Shown: in pieces, positions 1 through 8,262 of the stretch
Numbering within the stretch: position 1 is the stretch's first letter
Layout of the letters: each line of letters starts with the position of its first letter
From: Vicinamibacterales bacterium
Lineage (GTDB): Bacteria; Acidobacteriota; Vicinamibacteria; Vicinamibacterales; 2-12-FULL-66-21
DNA length: 64,000 nucleotides
Direction: 5' to 3'
Assembly (NCBI GenBank): GCA_036496585.1
Contig: DASXLB010000043.1
Coordinates: 21,775-85,774, forward strand
Notes under the pieces: model-generated
Told to the model about the DNA's origin: nothing
Databases searched by the model: none
The model's input: only the letters and a program-made list of their open reading frames with translations
Program-made: the position numbers and the translations under genes

Positions 1-1081
1 AGCCCTCGGTCGCGCGGGCCACGCGTGCGCCGCCGGTCGCCAGCCGCGCGCCTTCCTTCTGGCCGACCGCGACATATTCGAGATCGGCCTCGAGCTGCGG
101 CTGGTGGACGACCGGCCCGACTTCTGTCCCGGCGCCAAGCGCATGGTCGACTTTCAGCGCCTCCAGCCGCTTCGTCAGCGATTCGACGAAGCGATCGTGG
201 ATGCCGGCCGTGACGATCAGCCGTGAAGATGCGGTGCAGCGCTGGCCGGTCGAAAAATACGCGCCGTTGAGCGCCACGCCGACCGCCGTCGCCAGATCCG
301 CGTCGTCGAGCACGACGAGCGGGTTCTTGCTGCCCATCTCGAGCTGGAACTTCGCCATCCGGGCGACGGCCTTCTGCGCGATCGACTTCCCCATGTCCAT
401 CGAGCCGGTGAAGCTGATCGCCGTCACGTCTGGATGGGTGACGATCGTGTCGCCGACGGTGCCGCCCGAGCCGATCACCAGATTGAAGACGCCGGGCGGC
501 AGACCCGCCCGGGCGAGCAGATCGGCCAGGGCCCACGCGCATCCCGGAGTCCAGGAGGCGGGCTTGAACACGACGGTGTTACCGAATGCCAGCGCCGGCG
601 CGATCTTCCAGGCCGGGATCGCGATCGGAAAATTCCACGGGGTGATCAGGCCGACGACGCCGAGCGGCTCGCGGGTGATCTCGACCTCGACACCCGGGCG
701 CACCGACGGCAGCGTCTCGCCGGCAAGCCGCAGCACTTCTCCGGCGAAGAACTTGAAGATCTGACCGGCGCGCACGGTTTCGCCGATCCCTTCCGGCAGG
801 GTCTTTCCCTCTTCGCGCGACAGCAGGCGCCCGATGTCGTCCTTGCGCGCGAGAATGTCGGATCCGACCCGGTCGAGCACGTTGGCGCGCTCCTGGATCG
901 ACCCGGTCGACCAGGCCGGAAACGCCTTCACCGCCGCGGCGATCGCCGCGCGCGCCTGGGCGGCATCGGCCTGCGCATATTCGCCGATGACGTCGGAGAG
1001 ATCCGAAGGATTGCGGTTCTCGGCCCAGGTCTTCCCCGCGACCCACTCGCCGTCGATGTAGTTGCTGAACTGCTCGGTCAT
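1..1081 (-). CDS. Aldehyde dehydrogenase, probable 2,5-dioxovalerate (alpha-ketoglutarate semialdehyde) dehydrogenase, partial
   Basis: The gene starts at the ATG ending at 1081 and runs off the left edge of the window; about 360 residues are visible, of a usual 480. The ALDH signatures are clear: TPWNFPIAIPAWK with the oxyanion Asn near residue 150, VFKPA of the NAD site, FTGS near 224-227, the general-base Glu near 248 in QLEMGSKNP, and the catalytic Cys near 282 in GQRCTASSR. The start overlaps the stop of the upstream FAH-family gene by ATGA, so the two are probably translated together. Enzymes of this family next to an FAH-family dehydratase usually oxidise 2,5-dioxopentanoate to 2-oxoglutarate at the end of non-phosphorylative pentose or sugar-acid pathways. 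The family is certain; the substrate is inferred from the neighbour. Confidence 0.9.
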   Translation of the reverse strand, partial: MTEQFSNYIDGEWVAGKTWAENRNPSDLSDVIGEYAQADAAQARAAIAAAVKAFPAWSTGSIQERANVLDRVGSDILARKDDIGRLLSREEGKTLPEGIGETVRAGQIFKFFAGEVLRLAGETLPSVRPGVEVEITREPLGVVGLITPWNFPIAIPAWKIAPALAFGNTVVFKPASWTPGCAWALADLLARAGLPPGVFNLVIGSGGTVGDTIVTHPDVTAISFTGSMDMGKSIAQKAVARMAKFQLEMGSKNPLVVLDDADLATAVGVALNGAYFSTGQRCTASSRLIVTAGIHDRFVESLTKRLEALKVDHALGAGTEVGPVVHQPQLEADLEYVAVGQKEGARLATGGARVARATEG

Positions 1082-2262
1082 GTCTGCAGTAATCCTCGTC
1101 GTGCCAGATTGGTCATCAGCGCCGCCGTCCCGAACGTCCACGGCGCAATATCGTCCGTGTGGTTCACGCGGTTGACGAGCGTGCCGAGCGACGGTGTCGC
1201 CACTTCGACAATGTCCCCGACCGCGTGGGTGAATCCCTTTCCCGGTCCGAAGCGATCGATGGTGGGCGCGAACATCGTCCCGAGAAACAGCATCATGCCA
1301 TCCGGATACTGGTGATGCCGTCCCATCGCGTGCTCGACCAGCTCGGTCGGGTCGCGGCTGATCTGGGCCATCGAGCTGTGCGCGGTGAAGCCGAACCCGT
1401 CGGGCCCCGTCACCTTCACCGTGAGCTCACAGCGCCGCACGGTGTCGAGGGTGAATCCCGCGTCGAAGAGCCGCAGGAACGGGCCGATCGCCGCGGCGGC
1501 GTTGTTGTCCTTGGCCTTGCCGAGCAGCAGCGCCGATCGCCCTTCGAAATCCCGGAGATTGACGTCGTTGCCAAGCGTCGCGCCGGCGATGCGTCCGCGG
1601 CTGTCGACCGCCAGCACGATCTCCGGCTCGGGGTTGTTCCATTCCGACTTGGGATGGATGCCGATGTCGGCGCCGGTGCCGACGGCGGACAGCGGCTGCG
1701 CCTTCGTGAAAATCTCGGCGTCGGGCCCGATCCCCACCTCGAGATATTGCGACCAGACCCCCTGCCGGATGAGCGCGTCCTTCACCGCTGCCGCCTGCGG
1801 CGAGCCCGGACGGATGTCACGGAGGTTCTCGCCGATGATCGAGACGATTGACGCTCGGATGGCCTCGGCCTTGCGGGCGTCGCCGCGCGCCTGCTCCTCG
1901 ATGACGCGCTCGAGCAGGCTGGCCACGAACGTCACGCCGCTCGCCTTGATCGCCTGCAGATCGCAAGGGGCCAGCAGCCGGGGCCGGCTCGGCTCATGCG
2001 ACTCCGCCGCGGAATTCGCGAGGGCGTCGGCGACGGAGGCGATGCGCGTCAGGGATCCCGCGCTGCGGACCGCCAGCACCGGATCCTCCAGCTCCAGCAG
2101 CTGCGCGCAGGTCGGCGCGAGCCCCGAGAGGTCGAAGAGATCGCCGCCGCGCACGACAACGGGAGACGGTCCGCCGGCGTCGGGCAGCCAGGCACGCCCC
2201 ACCAGCGTCGCGGATTCGGCGTCCCCAGGCAGGCAATCGACGGAACGTACCCAACGTGCCAC
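1078..2262 (-). CDS. Fumarylacetoacetate hydrolase family protein, probable 2-dehydro-3-deoxy-D-arabinonate dehydratase
   Basis: A 394-residue protein whose C-terminal two thirds is an FAH fold. PEPEIVLAVD near residues 211-220 holds the two metal-ligand Glu residues, and GATLGNDVNLRDFEGRS near 228-243 holds the metal Asp. GKAKDNNAAAAIGP follows as in related dehydratases. The first 100 residues are an N-terminal extension relative to the shorter archaeal enzymes. Its stop overlaps the start of an aldehyde dehydrogenase. This pairing is typical of the step from 2-keto-3-deoxy-pentonate to alpha-ketoglutarate semialdehyde and then to 2-oxoglutarate. Other FAH activities (acylpyruvase, fumarylacetoacetase) cannot be excluded from sequence alone. 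Confidence 0.82.
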   Translation of the reverse strand: MARWVRSVDCLPGDAESATLVGRAWLPDAGGPSPVVVRGGDLFDLSGLAPTCAQLLELEDPVLAVRSAGSLTRIASVADALANSAAESHEPSRPRLLAPCDLQAIKASGVTFVASLLERVIEEQARGDARKAEAIRASIVSIIGENLRDIRPGSPQAAAVKDALIRQGVWSQYLEVGIGPDAEIFTKAQPLSAVGTGADIGIHPKSEWNNPEPEIVLAVDSRGRIAGATLGNDVNLRDFEGRSALLLGKAKDNNAAAAIGPFLRLFDAGFTLDTVRRCELTVKVTGPDGFGFTAHSSMAQISRDPTELVEHAMGRHHQYPDGMMLFLGTMFAPTIDRFGPGKGFTHAVGDIVEVATPSLGTLVNRVNHTDDIAPWTFGTAALMTNLARRGLLQT

Positions 2263-2343
2263 GCCTTCGAGAATAGTCGAGATGCGGGCCCGACGGAAAG
2301 GAGCGCGGGTGTCGACGGCCTGCTGAGCCGCCCCCCACGGGGG

Positions 2344-2730
2344 TCAGTGGATGACGATCCGTCCTTTGAGTGACGGGTTATCGGGGTCGTCGTGGTCGTG
2401 AAAGCCGCAGGTGCGGACGGTGATCAGATTCGCGGTTTCGCGGCGCTCCCCCGACGCGAGCAGCCCGACGGTGTTGATCTCGGGACAATCGGTGTGCTCG
2501 GGATGCGGGTCCGAAGCGATCTGGTGCGACCGGTTGTGGCTGTTGATGAAGAGGACGCGCGAGCCGGCGGTAATCGTCAGCTGCGACGGGGTGACGACAC
2601 CCGCCGCAGAGATGACAATCTGATTCGGATTCTCCGGTGTCGTCGGCGTCGAGGGCGTGCTGCTGCCGCCGCCGCAGGTGCCAAGCGCCAGCGCCGCCGC
2701 GACCGAGGCGAGACGAGCCGTCCGCCGCAC
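2344..2730 (-). CDS. Cupredoxin-like exported protein (possible lipoprotein)
   Basis: A 128-residue protein read from a GTG at 2730, one base after the stop of the beta-barrel gene. A longer frame continues upstream, but that part is the shadow of the barrel gene. The N-terminus is a short basic and hydrophobic signal ending in LALGTC, an imperfect lipobox, followed by a Ser/Thr/Pro linker. The rest has a plastocyanin-like layout: VVTPSQLTITAGSRVLFIN, then SHQIASDPHPEH, and a C-terminal TCGFHDHDD with a final strand. One His early plus Cys and His late fit a type-1 copper site, but the exact ligands need a model. It is probably anchored in or secreted to the periplasm as the last gene of the DUF1800/DUF1501 cassette. 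Confidence 0.68.
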   Translation of the reverse strand: MRRTARLASVAAALALGTCGGGSSTPSTPTTPENPNQIVISAAGVVTPSQLTITAGSRVLFINSHNRSHQIASDPHPEHTDCPEINTVGLLASGERRETANLITVRTCGFHDHDDPDNPSLKGRIVIH

Positions 2731-2731
2731 C

Positions 2732-3346
2732 TCAGAACCGGTAGCCGGCGGTGACCGCGAGCACGCGGTTCTTCGTCCGGCTGCTGTCGGTCTTGTCGGC
2801 GTCGACGTCGCGCACGCCGAACGTGTAGCGGCCGTCGATCGAGAAGGCGCCGAGCACGATGCCGCCGCCGCCCACGACACCCAGATCGATCGTCTCCACC
2901 TGCTCGGTAATGTCGAGCGACTCGGTCGCGCCCGTGAAGCTCGTGACCGCCCGCGCCCGAACGCGGAATGCCGGCGCGGCCCCACCCTCGACGTAGTAGT
3001 GACGGTGGCCGGTCCCCAACTGCACCCGCGCCAGGAGCGGCACCTCGACATAGTCGATCTGCGCGGTGGACGAAATCCCGAAGCTCTCCAGCTTCGATCC
3101 CTTGGCCGTGTACAGACCTTCGACCTGTAACCCGAGCCACGACGCGACCGGCAGTATGTAGAACGCCCCCACGACGGCGCCGATGCGCACCGAGGGCACG
3201 GGTGCGTCGGCCTCGCCGCTGACCTGTTGCGTGGCGACGTTCACGCCTCCCTTGACGCCGAGGCCGCGATCCTGCGCGGGGAGCGCGGGCGCCGATGCCA
3301 GCAGGATCGCGAACGTGATGGCCGCAGCGCGCCGGGTGCGCCTCAC
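2732..3346 (-). CDS. Outer-membrane beta-barrel protein (PorT/OMP_b-brl type)
   Basis: A 204-residue protein with a cleavable signal ending near ALPAQ. The repeated strands alternate Gly and aromatic residues (GVKGGVNVATQQ, RIGAVVGAFYILP, LQVEGLYTAKGSKL, VEVPLLARVQLG), and the protein ends in TAGYRF with a terminal Phe, the usual outer-membrane insertion signal. Its start overlaps the DUF1501 stop (ATGA), and its stop is one base from the cupredoxin start. It is probably a small 8-stranded outer-membrane protein of unknown ligand, made together with the exported DUF1501 and DUF1800 proteins. Confidence 0.8.
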   Translation of the reverse strand: MRRTRRAAAITFAILLASAPALPAQDRGLGVKGGVNVATQQVSGEADAPVPSVRIGAVVGAFYILPVASWLGLQVEGLYTAKGSKLESFGISSTAQIDYVEVPLLARVQLGTGHRHYYVEGGAAPAFRVRARAVTSFTGATESLDITEQVETIDLGVVGGGGIVLGAFSIDGRYTFGVRDVDADKTDSSRTKNRVLAVTAGYRF

Positions 3347-4602
3347 AGGAACGCCGGCCCCCCGCCGAACGCGCCGCCGAGCACCGACACGGCGTCGCCG
3401 CCGAGCCAGCGGTCGATCACGGTCGCGTAGGCCGAGCGGAAGTCGATGTCGAAATGCACGTCGGTGCCGTTGTTCTCGAGCGTCGGGTTGTCGGACGCGA
3501 TGCGCAGGTTGGGCGCCGTGCCGTAGAGGCCGCCGCGCACCCCACCGCCCAGCGCGAGCATGATGCCGGCGGCGCCGTGGTCGGTGCCCTGGCTGGCGTT
3601 CTCGTCGATGCGCCGGCTGAACTCAGAGAACTGCAGCACGAGCGTGTCGCCGAACAGCCCCTGGTTGACGAGGTCGGTATAGAAGGCGAGCAGCGAGCCG
3701 TCGAGCGTCCCCATCAGGCTGGCGTAGGTGCCGTTGGCGTTGGTGCCCTGGCCTGCGTGGGTATCGAAGCCGCCGGTCTGGACCCAGAAGACGCGCGTGC
3801 CGATCTGCTTCACCATCGCGCCCGCAACGGTGCGCAGCGCCAGGCCGAGACCGTTGTTCGGATAGGTCACCGTCGGACGATACGCGCCGACCTGCGCGAC
3901 GCGATCCAGCGTGGCGAACGCCGCCTGCGCGGTCCCGTTGACGAACGCCAGGTGCGGCCGATCCACCGGCAGATGCGACGCGATGCGCGTCGCGGCGTCG
4001 CGCGCGAAGCCGGCGTCGGCGCCGCCGTTCGGGCTGGCGAACGCGTACGTCTGGGCGTTGGGAATCGCAGGCACCGCGGTGGTCCGCGCCTGCAGCGTCT
4101 GCGGTATCGTGCCGGCCGTCGACCAGCCGGTGAGCGGGTCGAGCGGCGCCGGAAGCCGATCGAGGTAACGCCCGAGCCAGCCGAATCCTGCCGGCGAGCC
4201 GGGATCCGCAGTGGACCAGATGTCGGTGCCCTCGAAATGGGAGCGGGAGGAATTGGCGTAGCCGGTACGCTGCAGGACCGCGAGGCGCCCGGCATTGAAG
4301 ATCGTGCGCAGCCCGGTGAGGCGCGGGTGCAGCCCCAGCGGATGGCCGCCGCTGTCGGCCCCGATCTGCAGCACGCTCGCAGCCGGCACAGCGAGGGTCG
4401 GGCGACGGGCGTAGTACTGCGCGTCGGTGTACGGAATCAGCGTGCTCAGCGCGTCGTTGCCGCCGCTCAAGTAGAGCACGACCAGGTTGCGCCGAGCGCT
4501 GCCCTGCGCCAGCGCCAGCTCGTTGAGGAAACGCGGCGCGGCGAAACTGACGGTGAAGGCGGCCACGCCGCCCCGCACGAAATCACGCCTGGTCATCGAC
4601 AT
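3343..4602 (-). CDS. DUF1501 family protein with Tat signal
   Basis: A 419-residue protein with a twin-arginine signal (TRRDFVRGG followed by a hydrophobic stretch), so it is probably exported folded. The body has the DUF1501 pattern: LVVLYLSGGNDALSTLIPY, LGLHPRLTGLR, RTGYANSSRSHFEGTDIW, FWVQTGGFDTHAGQ, SEFSRRIDENASQGTDHGAAG. The conserved His and Asp residues are those shared with the alkaline-phosphatase/sulfatase-like fold to which the family is assigned. A good AGGAGG ribosome site lies about 8 bases before the ATG. It follows the DUF1800 gene by 13 bases, the usual pairing of these two families. The substrate is not known. Confidence 0.92.
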   Translation of the reverse strand: MSMTRRDFVRGGVAAFTVSFAAPRFLNELALAQGSARRNLVVLYLSGGNDALSTLIPYTDAQYYARRPTLAVPAASVLQIGADSGGHPLGLHPRLTGLRTIFNAGRLAVLQRTGYANSSRSHFEGTDIWSTADPGSPAGFGWLGRYLDRLPAPLDPLTGWSTAGTIPQTLQARTTAVPAIPNAQTYAFASPNGGADAGFARDAATRIASHLPVDRPHLAFVNGTAQAAFATLDRVAQVGAYRPTVTYPNNGLGLALRTVAGAMVKQIGTRVFWVQTGGFDTHAGQGTNANGTYASLMGTLDGSLLAFYTDLVNQGLFGDTLVLQFSEFSRRIDENASQGTDHGAAGIMLALGGGVRGGLYGTAPNLRIASDNPTLENNGTDVHFDIDFRSAYATVIDRWLGGDAVSVLGGAFGGGPAFL

Positions 4603-4615
4603 TTGCGCCCGCCTC

Positions 4616-6079
4616 CTAGACCAGCTGGTACTCGCCGGATCCCACGATCAGGTGGACGAGCCCGGGCACTTTCGTCAGCAGTTGCGCATCGGAGCCGGTC
4701 CAGGCGCCGCCGGCCTGCAGGTATCCGAGCAGCGTCGATTGGCTGTCGGCGTCGAAGTCGGCCGGCAGCAGCCGGTCCATCGCTTCCGAGAGCACCGCGT
4801 CGGCGGAGGCCGCGAACGGGCGGTACCCCTCGCGCAGCGCGAACTTCTGGTTGGTCGCCAGCTGCGCCGCGAAGTTCATCCGCGCGAGCGTCGCGCCGGT
4901 CGAAAACCACCCCTGCCCGAGCCGCCACCCGCTCACATCCGGGGGCTCGAGCAGCTGCTGCCCCATGGCGGCCAGCGGCGTCAATGCGTCGTTCACCGAG
5001 AAGCCCGACCAGCCGACCTCTTTCAGCGCGCGGACCACGAACTCCACCGGCCACGAGTAGCGCTTGTAGTAGGTGGCCGGATCGCGAAACTGCGGCGAGA
5101 GCAGCAGGTAGCGCACCATCGGCTCGATCTCGAAGTTGCGCGCGTAGTACAGCGACGCCATCTGATCGATCAGCGCCTGGTCCGGCTCGTCGACCTCGTT
5201 TACGAAGTATGCATAGAGCTTGCGCGCCAGGCGCGGGCCGGTCTTCGGGTGCGCGGCGACGGCGTTGAGGAGATCGAGTCCGTCCTGCATCCCGGCGCCG
5301 GCCGCCCGCGCCGGAATCACCGCGCTGCCGTCGGCATAGATCGGAAACGTGAACGACTTGGCGCTCGTATCGTGGTTGCCGGCCACGTAGCTGAACGCGT
5401 AGTGCTGCGCCGCGCCGCTGCCCGGGTGCGCCAGATTCCAGCCGCTGAACACGCGCGCGCCCGCGTAGACGTCCGTCTCGGCGAACGTGTCGACGCCCAT
5501 CGTGAACAGCTCCATCAGCTCGCGCGCGAAGTTCTCCTGCGGGTGGGCGCGGACGTTGGAGCGGCCGTCGAGCCAGAACAGCATTGCGGGGTCCTGTGCG
5601 ACGGCCACCAGCAGATCGCGGAAGTTGCCGAGTGCGTTCTGGCGGAAGAGCTCGATCTGCCCCGTCACGCCCCCGGCGTCCTCGGACGGCTTGGCCGCGA
5701 GCATCCGCGTGGCGTCCTCTGTCGACGTATCGCCGGCGATCTTCGATTGTGCGGTGGCGAAGTGATTGTGCCAGAAGAGCGCCATCTTCTCCTGCAGCGG
5801 CCGCCTGGTGTGCACCATGCGGAACAGCCACCTCTGACGGGCGTCGGTGACGCTGGTCGTCGGCGAGAACGCTGCCGGCGAGGTCGTCAGCACGTAGCCG
5901 GGCTGTCCGATGTACTGATCGACATCGTCAGGCTGTTTGCCGTAGTCGAGGAGATAGGCCGCGGCGGTTGGATAGCTGACGATCCCGAGGCGCGCAAACT
6001 GCGCGAGCTCCGCGTCGCTGGTGCCGAAGCCGGCACGGCGAAACAGATGAGCAATCTCTTCTTCGCGTTGCGGAGCCAC
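4616..6079 (-). CDS. DUF1800 family protein
   Basis: A 487-residue protein. Family marks seen are HLFRRAGFGTSDAEL at the start, WLFRMVHTRRPLQEKMALFWHNHF, the central ENFARELMELFTMGV and YAGARVFSGWNL, and PPDVSGWRLGQGWFSTG near the end. These proteins are commonly encoded next to DUF1501 proteins in Acidobacteriota, Planctomycetes and Proteobacteria. Their biochemical role is unknown. There is no clear signal peptide; the start is a plain ATG and the protein begins directly with the conserved N-terminus, as in many relatives. Confidence 0.92.
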   Translation of the reverse strand: MAPQREEEIAHLFRRAGFGTSDAELAQFARLGIVSYPTAAAYLLDYGKQPDDVDQYIGQPGYVLTTSPAAFSPTTSVTDARQRWLFRMVHTRRPLQEKMALFWHNHFATAQSKIAGDTSTEDATRMLAAKPSEDAGGVTGQIELFRQNALGNFRDLLVAVAQDPAMLFWLDGRSNVRAHPQENFARELMELFTMGVDTFAETDVYAGARVFSGWNLAHPGSGAAQHYAFSYVAGNHDTSAKSFTFPIYADGSAVIPARAAGAGMQDGLDLLNAVAAHPKTGPRLARKLYAYFVNEVDEPDQALIDQMASLYYARNFEIEPMVRYLLLSPQFRDPATYYKRYSWPVEFVVRALKEVGWSGFSVNDALTPLAAMGQQLLEPPDVSGWRLGQGWFSTGATLARMNFAAQLATNQKFALREGYRPFAASADAVLSEAMDRLLPADFDADSQSTLLGYLQAGGAWTGSDAQLLTKVPGLVHLIVGSGEYQLV

Positions 6080-6140
6080 GGCGAGTTGGTGTCAGGATCA
6101 TAGCAGCTTGCCGCCGACGAGCCCTGACGAAATTCGCCGC

Positions 6141-6935
6141 TCAGATCTGCGAGTAGGCCGCGGGGCGCAGCAGGATGTCGGTGATGTTCGACACGATTTC
6201 CGCATCCGAGTAGCCCGGCGTCTGCCGCAGTTTGGCCCAGTCGGCGTCGCCGGCGAATGCGGCCCAGTTCCGATCGCGCGCGGCGAGGTTCTCGTGGGTC
6301 AGCATGTAGACGAGGCTGGGCATCCGCGGACCCGCGAGCGTGTGCGCGAAGAACACCGGCGCGAAGCCGACCCGCTTGAAGATGTCGATCTCCCCCATCT
6401 CGGCGAACATCTTCACCTTGGCGCGATGCGCACGTTCGCCGGGGCTCTCATAGGTGCGCAGCTCGAAGATCCGCGCCCCTTTCGAGGCGGTCGCCGCCGG
6501 CACCGCGATCGCCGGAAACTGTGGAAACGCCGAGAGGATGGAGACCTCCTGCCGCACATACGCGGGATCGCCCGCAGCGGCGTCGAGGTACGCCGCGGCC
6601 GCCCTCACGTACTCGGCGTCGGCGTCGAGCGCCGCATCGCGCCGGACGAGCCCGTCGGCCGACGCAAACGGCGTCAGCACGCACGTGGTCGGCGTCGGCA
6701 GCCCGAACGTGACCTGGAAGACGCCGACCGGCGCGTGGCCAAGCCGATTGAGCGCCGGGATCAGCGCGGCCTGCAGGTAGTCGTCGAGACGGCGCCCGGC
6801 CGGTCCCGTCCGCATCGAGAACTGGCGCCATTCGTAAAGCAGCGGTCCTGCGGCGCCGCCGCCGGTCGGCGCGGCCTGCCCGGCCGCCATCGCCGGCAGC
6901 ATCGGAAACAGCGAGAGGAAGTTCCGTCGGAACAT
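6141..6935 (-). CDS. NIPSNAP family protein, exported
   Basis: About 264 residues from the ATG at 6935. The frame extends further upstream, but MFRRNFLSLFPMLPAMAAGQ is a convincing signal peptide and fixes the start. The mature part has two dimeric alpha-beta-barrel halves as in NIPSNAP proteins: LLYEWRQFSM near the start and IFELRTYESPGERAHRAKVKMF in the second half, then VYMLTHENLAARDRNWAAF. The function of bacterial NIPSNAP proteins is poorly defined. It lies 61 bases upstream of the DUF1800 gene on the same strand and may share its transcript. Confidence 0.85.
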   Translation of the reverse strand: MFRRNFLSLFPMLPAMAAGQAAPTGGGAAGPLLYEWRQFSMRTGPAGRRLDDYLQAALIPALNRLGHAPVGVFQVTFGLPTPTTCVLTPFASADGLVRRDAALDADAEYVRAAAAYLDAAAGDPAYVRQEVSILSAFPQFPAIAVPAATASKGARIFELRTYESPGERAHRAKVKMFAEMGEIDIFKRVGFAPVFFAHTLAGPRMPSLVYMLTHENLAARDRNWAAFAGDADWAKLRQTPGYSDAEIVSNITDILLRPAAYSQI

Positions 6936-7027
6936 GCGCACAAGCTTACCGCACGGACCCGTCGCGACCACGACGCCGAAGCGGTCAGCCGCAGAACCCA
7001 TGGAGTGAAACGGCAGGACACCGTAAA

Positions 7028-7975
7028 ATGCCCTTGGTGAAACATATGTCACGCTCCGACTGGCCGGCCCTCCCCTTGACCTCCTGGCGCGACACGCGCG
7101 ACACCCTGCATATGTGGACGCAGATCGTGGGCAAGATCTCCCTGGCGCTGACGCCCCGGGTGAACCACTTCTGGAATATCGCGCTGCAGATCACGCCGCG
7201 CGGCCTCCAGACGCCCATGCTGGCCTCCGGCGACACCCACTTCATGATCGCATTCGACTTCGTGGCGCACGAGCTCGTGATACTGACCGCGGCCGGCGCC
7301 CGGCGCACTGTTCCGCTGGCGCCGCAGACCGTGGCCGACTTCTATGGCAGCGTGATGAGCGCGCTCGTCGAACTGGGCATCCAGATCCGCATCTGGACGC
7401 AGCCGGTGGAGGTCGTGGAACCGATCCGCTTCGAGGCCGACACGACCCACCGCGACTATGACGCGGAGGCGGTGGGCCGATTCTGGCGGACGGTGCTCGC
7501 GATGAAGCCGGTGTTCGATGCGCTGCGCGCCGAGTTCATCGGCAAGTGCAGCCCGGTCCACTTTTTCTGGGGCAGCTTCGATCTCGCCGTCACGCGCTTC
7601 TCAGGGCGCCGGGCCCCCGCGCGTCCGGGCGCCGACGCGATCACGCGTGAAGCGTACTCGCACGAAGTGATCAGTCACGGCTGGTGGCCAGGCGGCGGCC
7701 CGATCGACGAGCCCGCGTTCTACGCGTACGCCGCGCCGGAGCCCGAGGGGTTCAGGACGGCGGCCGTCGCGCCGTCCGCCGCGATCTACAACGCCGACTT
7801 CGGCGAGTTTCTCCTGCCCTACGAGGCCGTGAGATCCGCGGCGTCGCCGGAAGCCGCGCTCTACTCGTTCCTGCGGACCACCTATGATGCCGGCGCTACG
7901 CTCGCCCACTGGGATCGCGGCGCGCTCGAACGCCCCGCGCCTGAGTGGCCGGCGGCAAAGGAGTGGACACGATGA
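7028..7975 (+). CDS. DUF5996 family protein
   Basis: A 315-residue cytosolic protein. WPALPLTSWRDTRDTLHMWTQ, NHFWNIALQITPRGL, CSPVHFFWGSFDLAVTRFSGR and SHGWWPGGG are characteristic of DUF5996, a family without known function. An in-frame ATG at 7046 begins directly before the conserved start and may be the true one; the first ATG at 7028 sits in a TAAAATG context with little room for a leader. It is divergent from the NIPSNAP gene. The stop overlaps the start of the following zinc-finger gene (ATGA), so the two proteins are probably produced together. Confidence 0.87.
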   Translation: MPLVKHMSRSDWPALPLTSWRDTRDTLHMWTQIVGKISLALTPRVNHFWNIALQITPRGLQTPMLASGDTHFMIAFDFVAHELVILTAAGARRTVPLAPQTVADFYGSVMSALVELGIQIRIWTQPVEVVEPIRFEADTTHRDYDAEAVGRFWRTVLAMKPVFDALRAEFIGKCSPVHFFWGSFDLAVTRFSGRRAPARPGADAITREAYSHEVISHGWWPGGGPIDEPAFYAYAAPEPEGFRTAAVAPSAAIYNADFGEFLLPYEAVRSAASPEAALYSFLRTTYDAGATLAHWDRGALERPAPEWPAAKEWTR

Positions 7976-8241
7976 AGACCGGCGCCTGCACGCACATCGA
8001 CGCCCTCGAGAAGGTTGCGCCGGCGCGAGCCTACGAATGCGAGGAGTGCGTGAAGATCGGATCGTCCTGGGTGCACCTGCGCACCTGCCAGACGTGCGGC
8101 GGGACGCGCTGCTGCGACAGCTCGCCCAATCGCCACGCGACCAAGCACGCCCGTGCCACGCATCACCCGGTGATCGCGTCGGCCGAACCCGGCGAACGCT
8201 GGGTGTACTGCTATCCCGACGACGCCTTCGCCGAGTACTGA
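7972..8241 (+). CDS. UBP-type zinc finger protein
   Basis: An 89-residue protein starting at the ATG that overlaps the DUF5996 stop. Cys and His pairs follow the ZnF-UBP pattern: CTHID, CEECVKIG, WVHLRTCQTCGGTRCCDSSPNRHATKHA, HHPVIASAEPG, WVYCYPDD. In eukaryotes this finger binds the ubiquitin C-terminus. Free-standing bacterial versions are common in Acidobacteria and Actinobacteria and have no proven ligand. It converges on the M28 peptidase gene with a 21-base gap. Confidence 0.87.
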   Translation: MKTGACTHIDALEKVAPARAYECEECVKIGSSWVHLRTCQTCGGTRCCDSSPNRHATKHARATHHPVIASAEPGERWVYCYPDDAFAEY

Positions 8242-8262
8242 GGCGCCTGAGCGGGCATCGAC

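Noticed and set aside
3454-6103. Two long plus-strand frames (604 and 538 codons) opposite DUF1501 and DUF1800
   Set aside because: They mirror the codon structure of the real minus-strand genes and have no recognisable domain.
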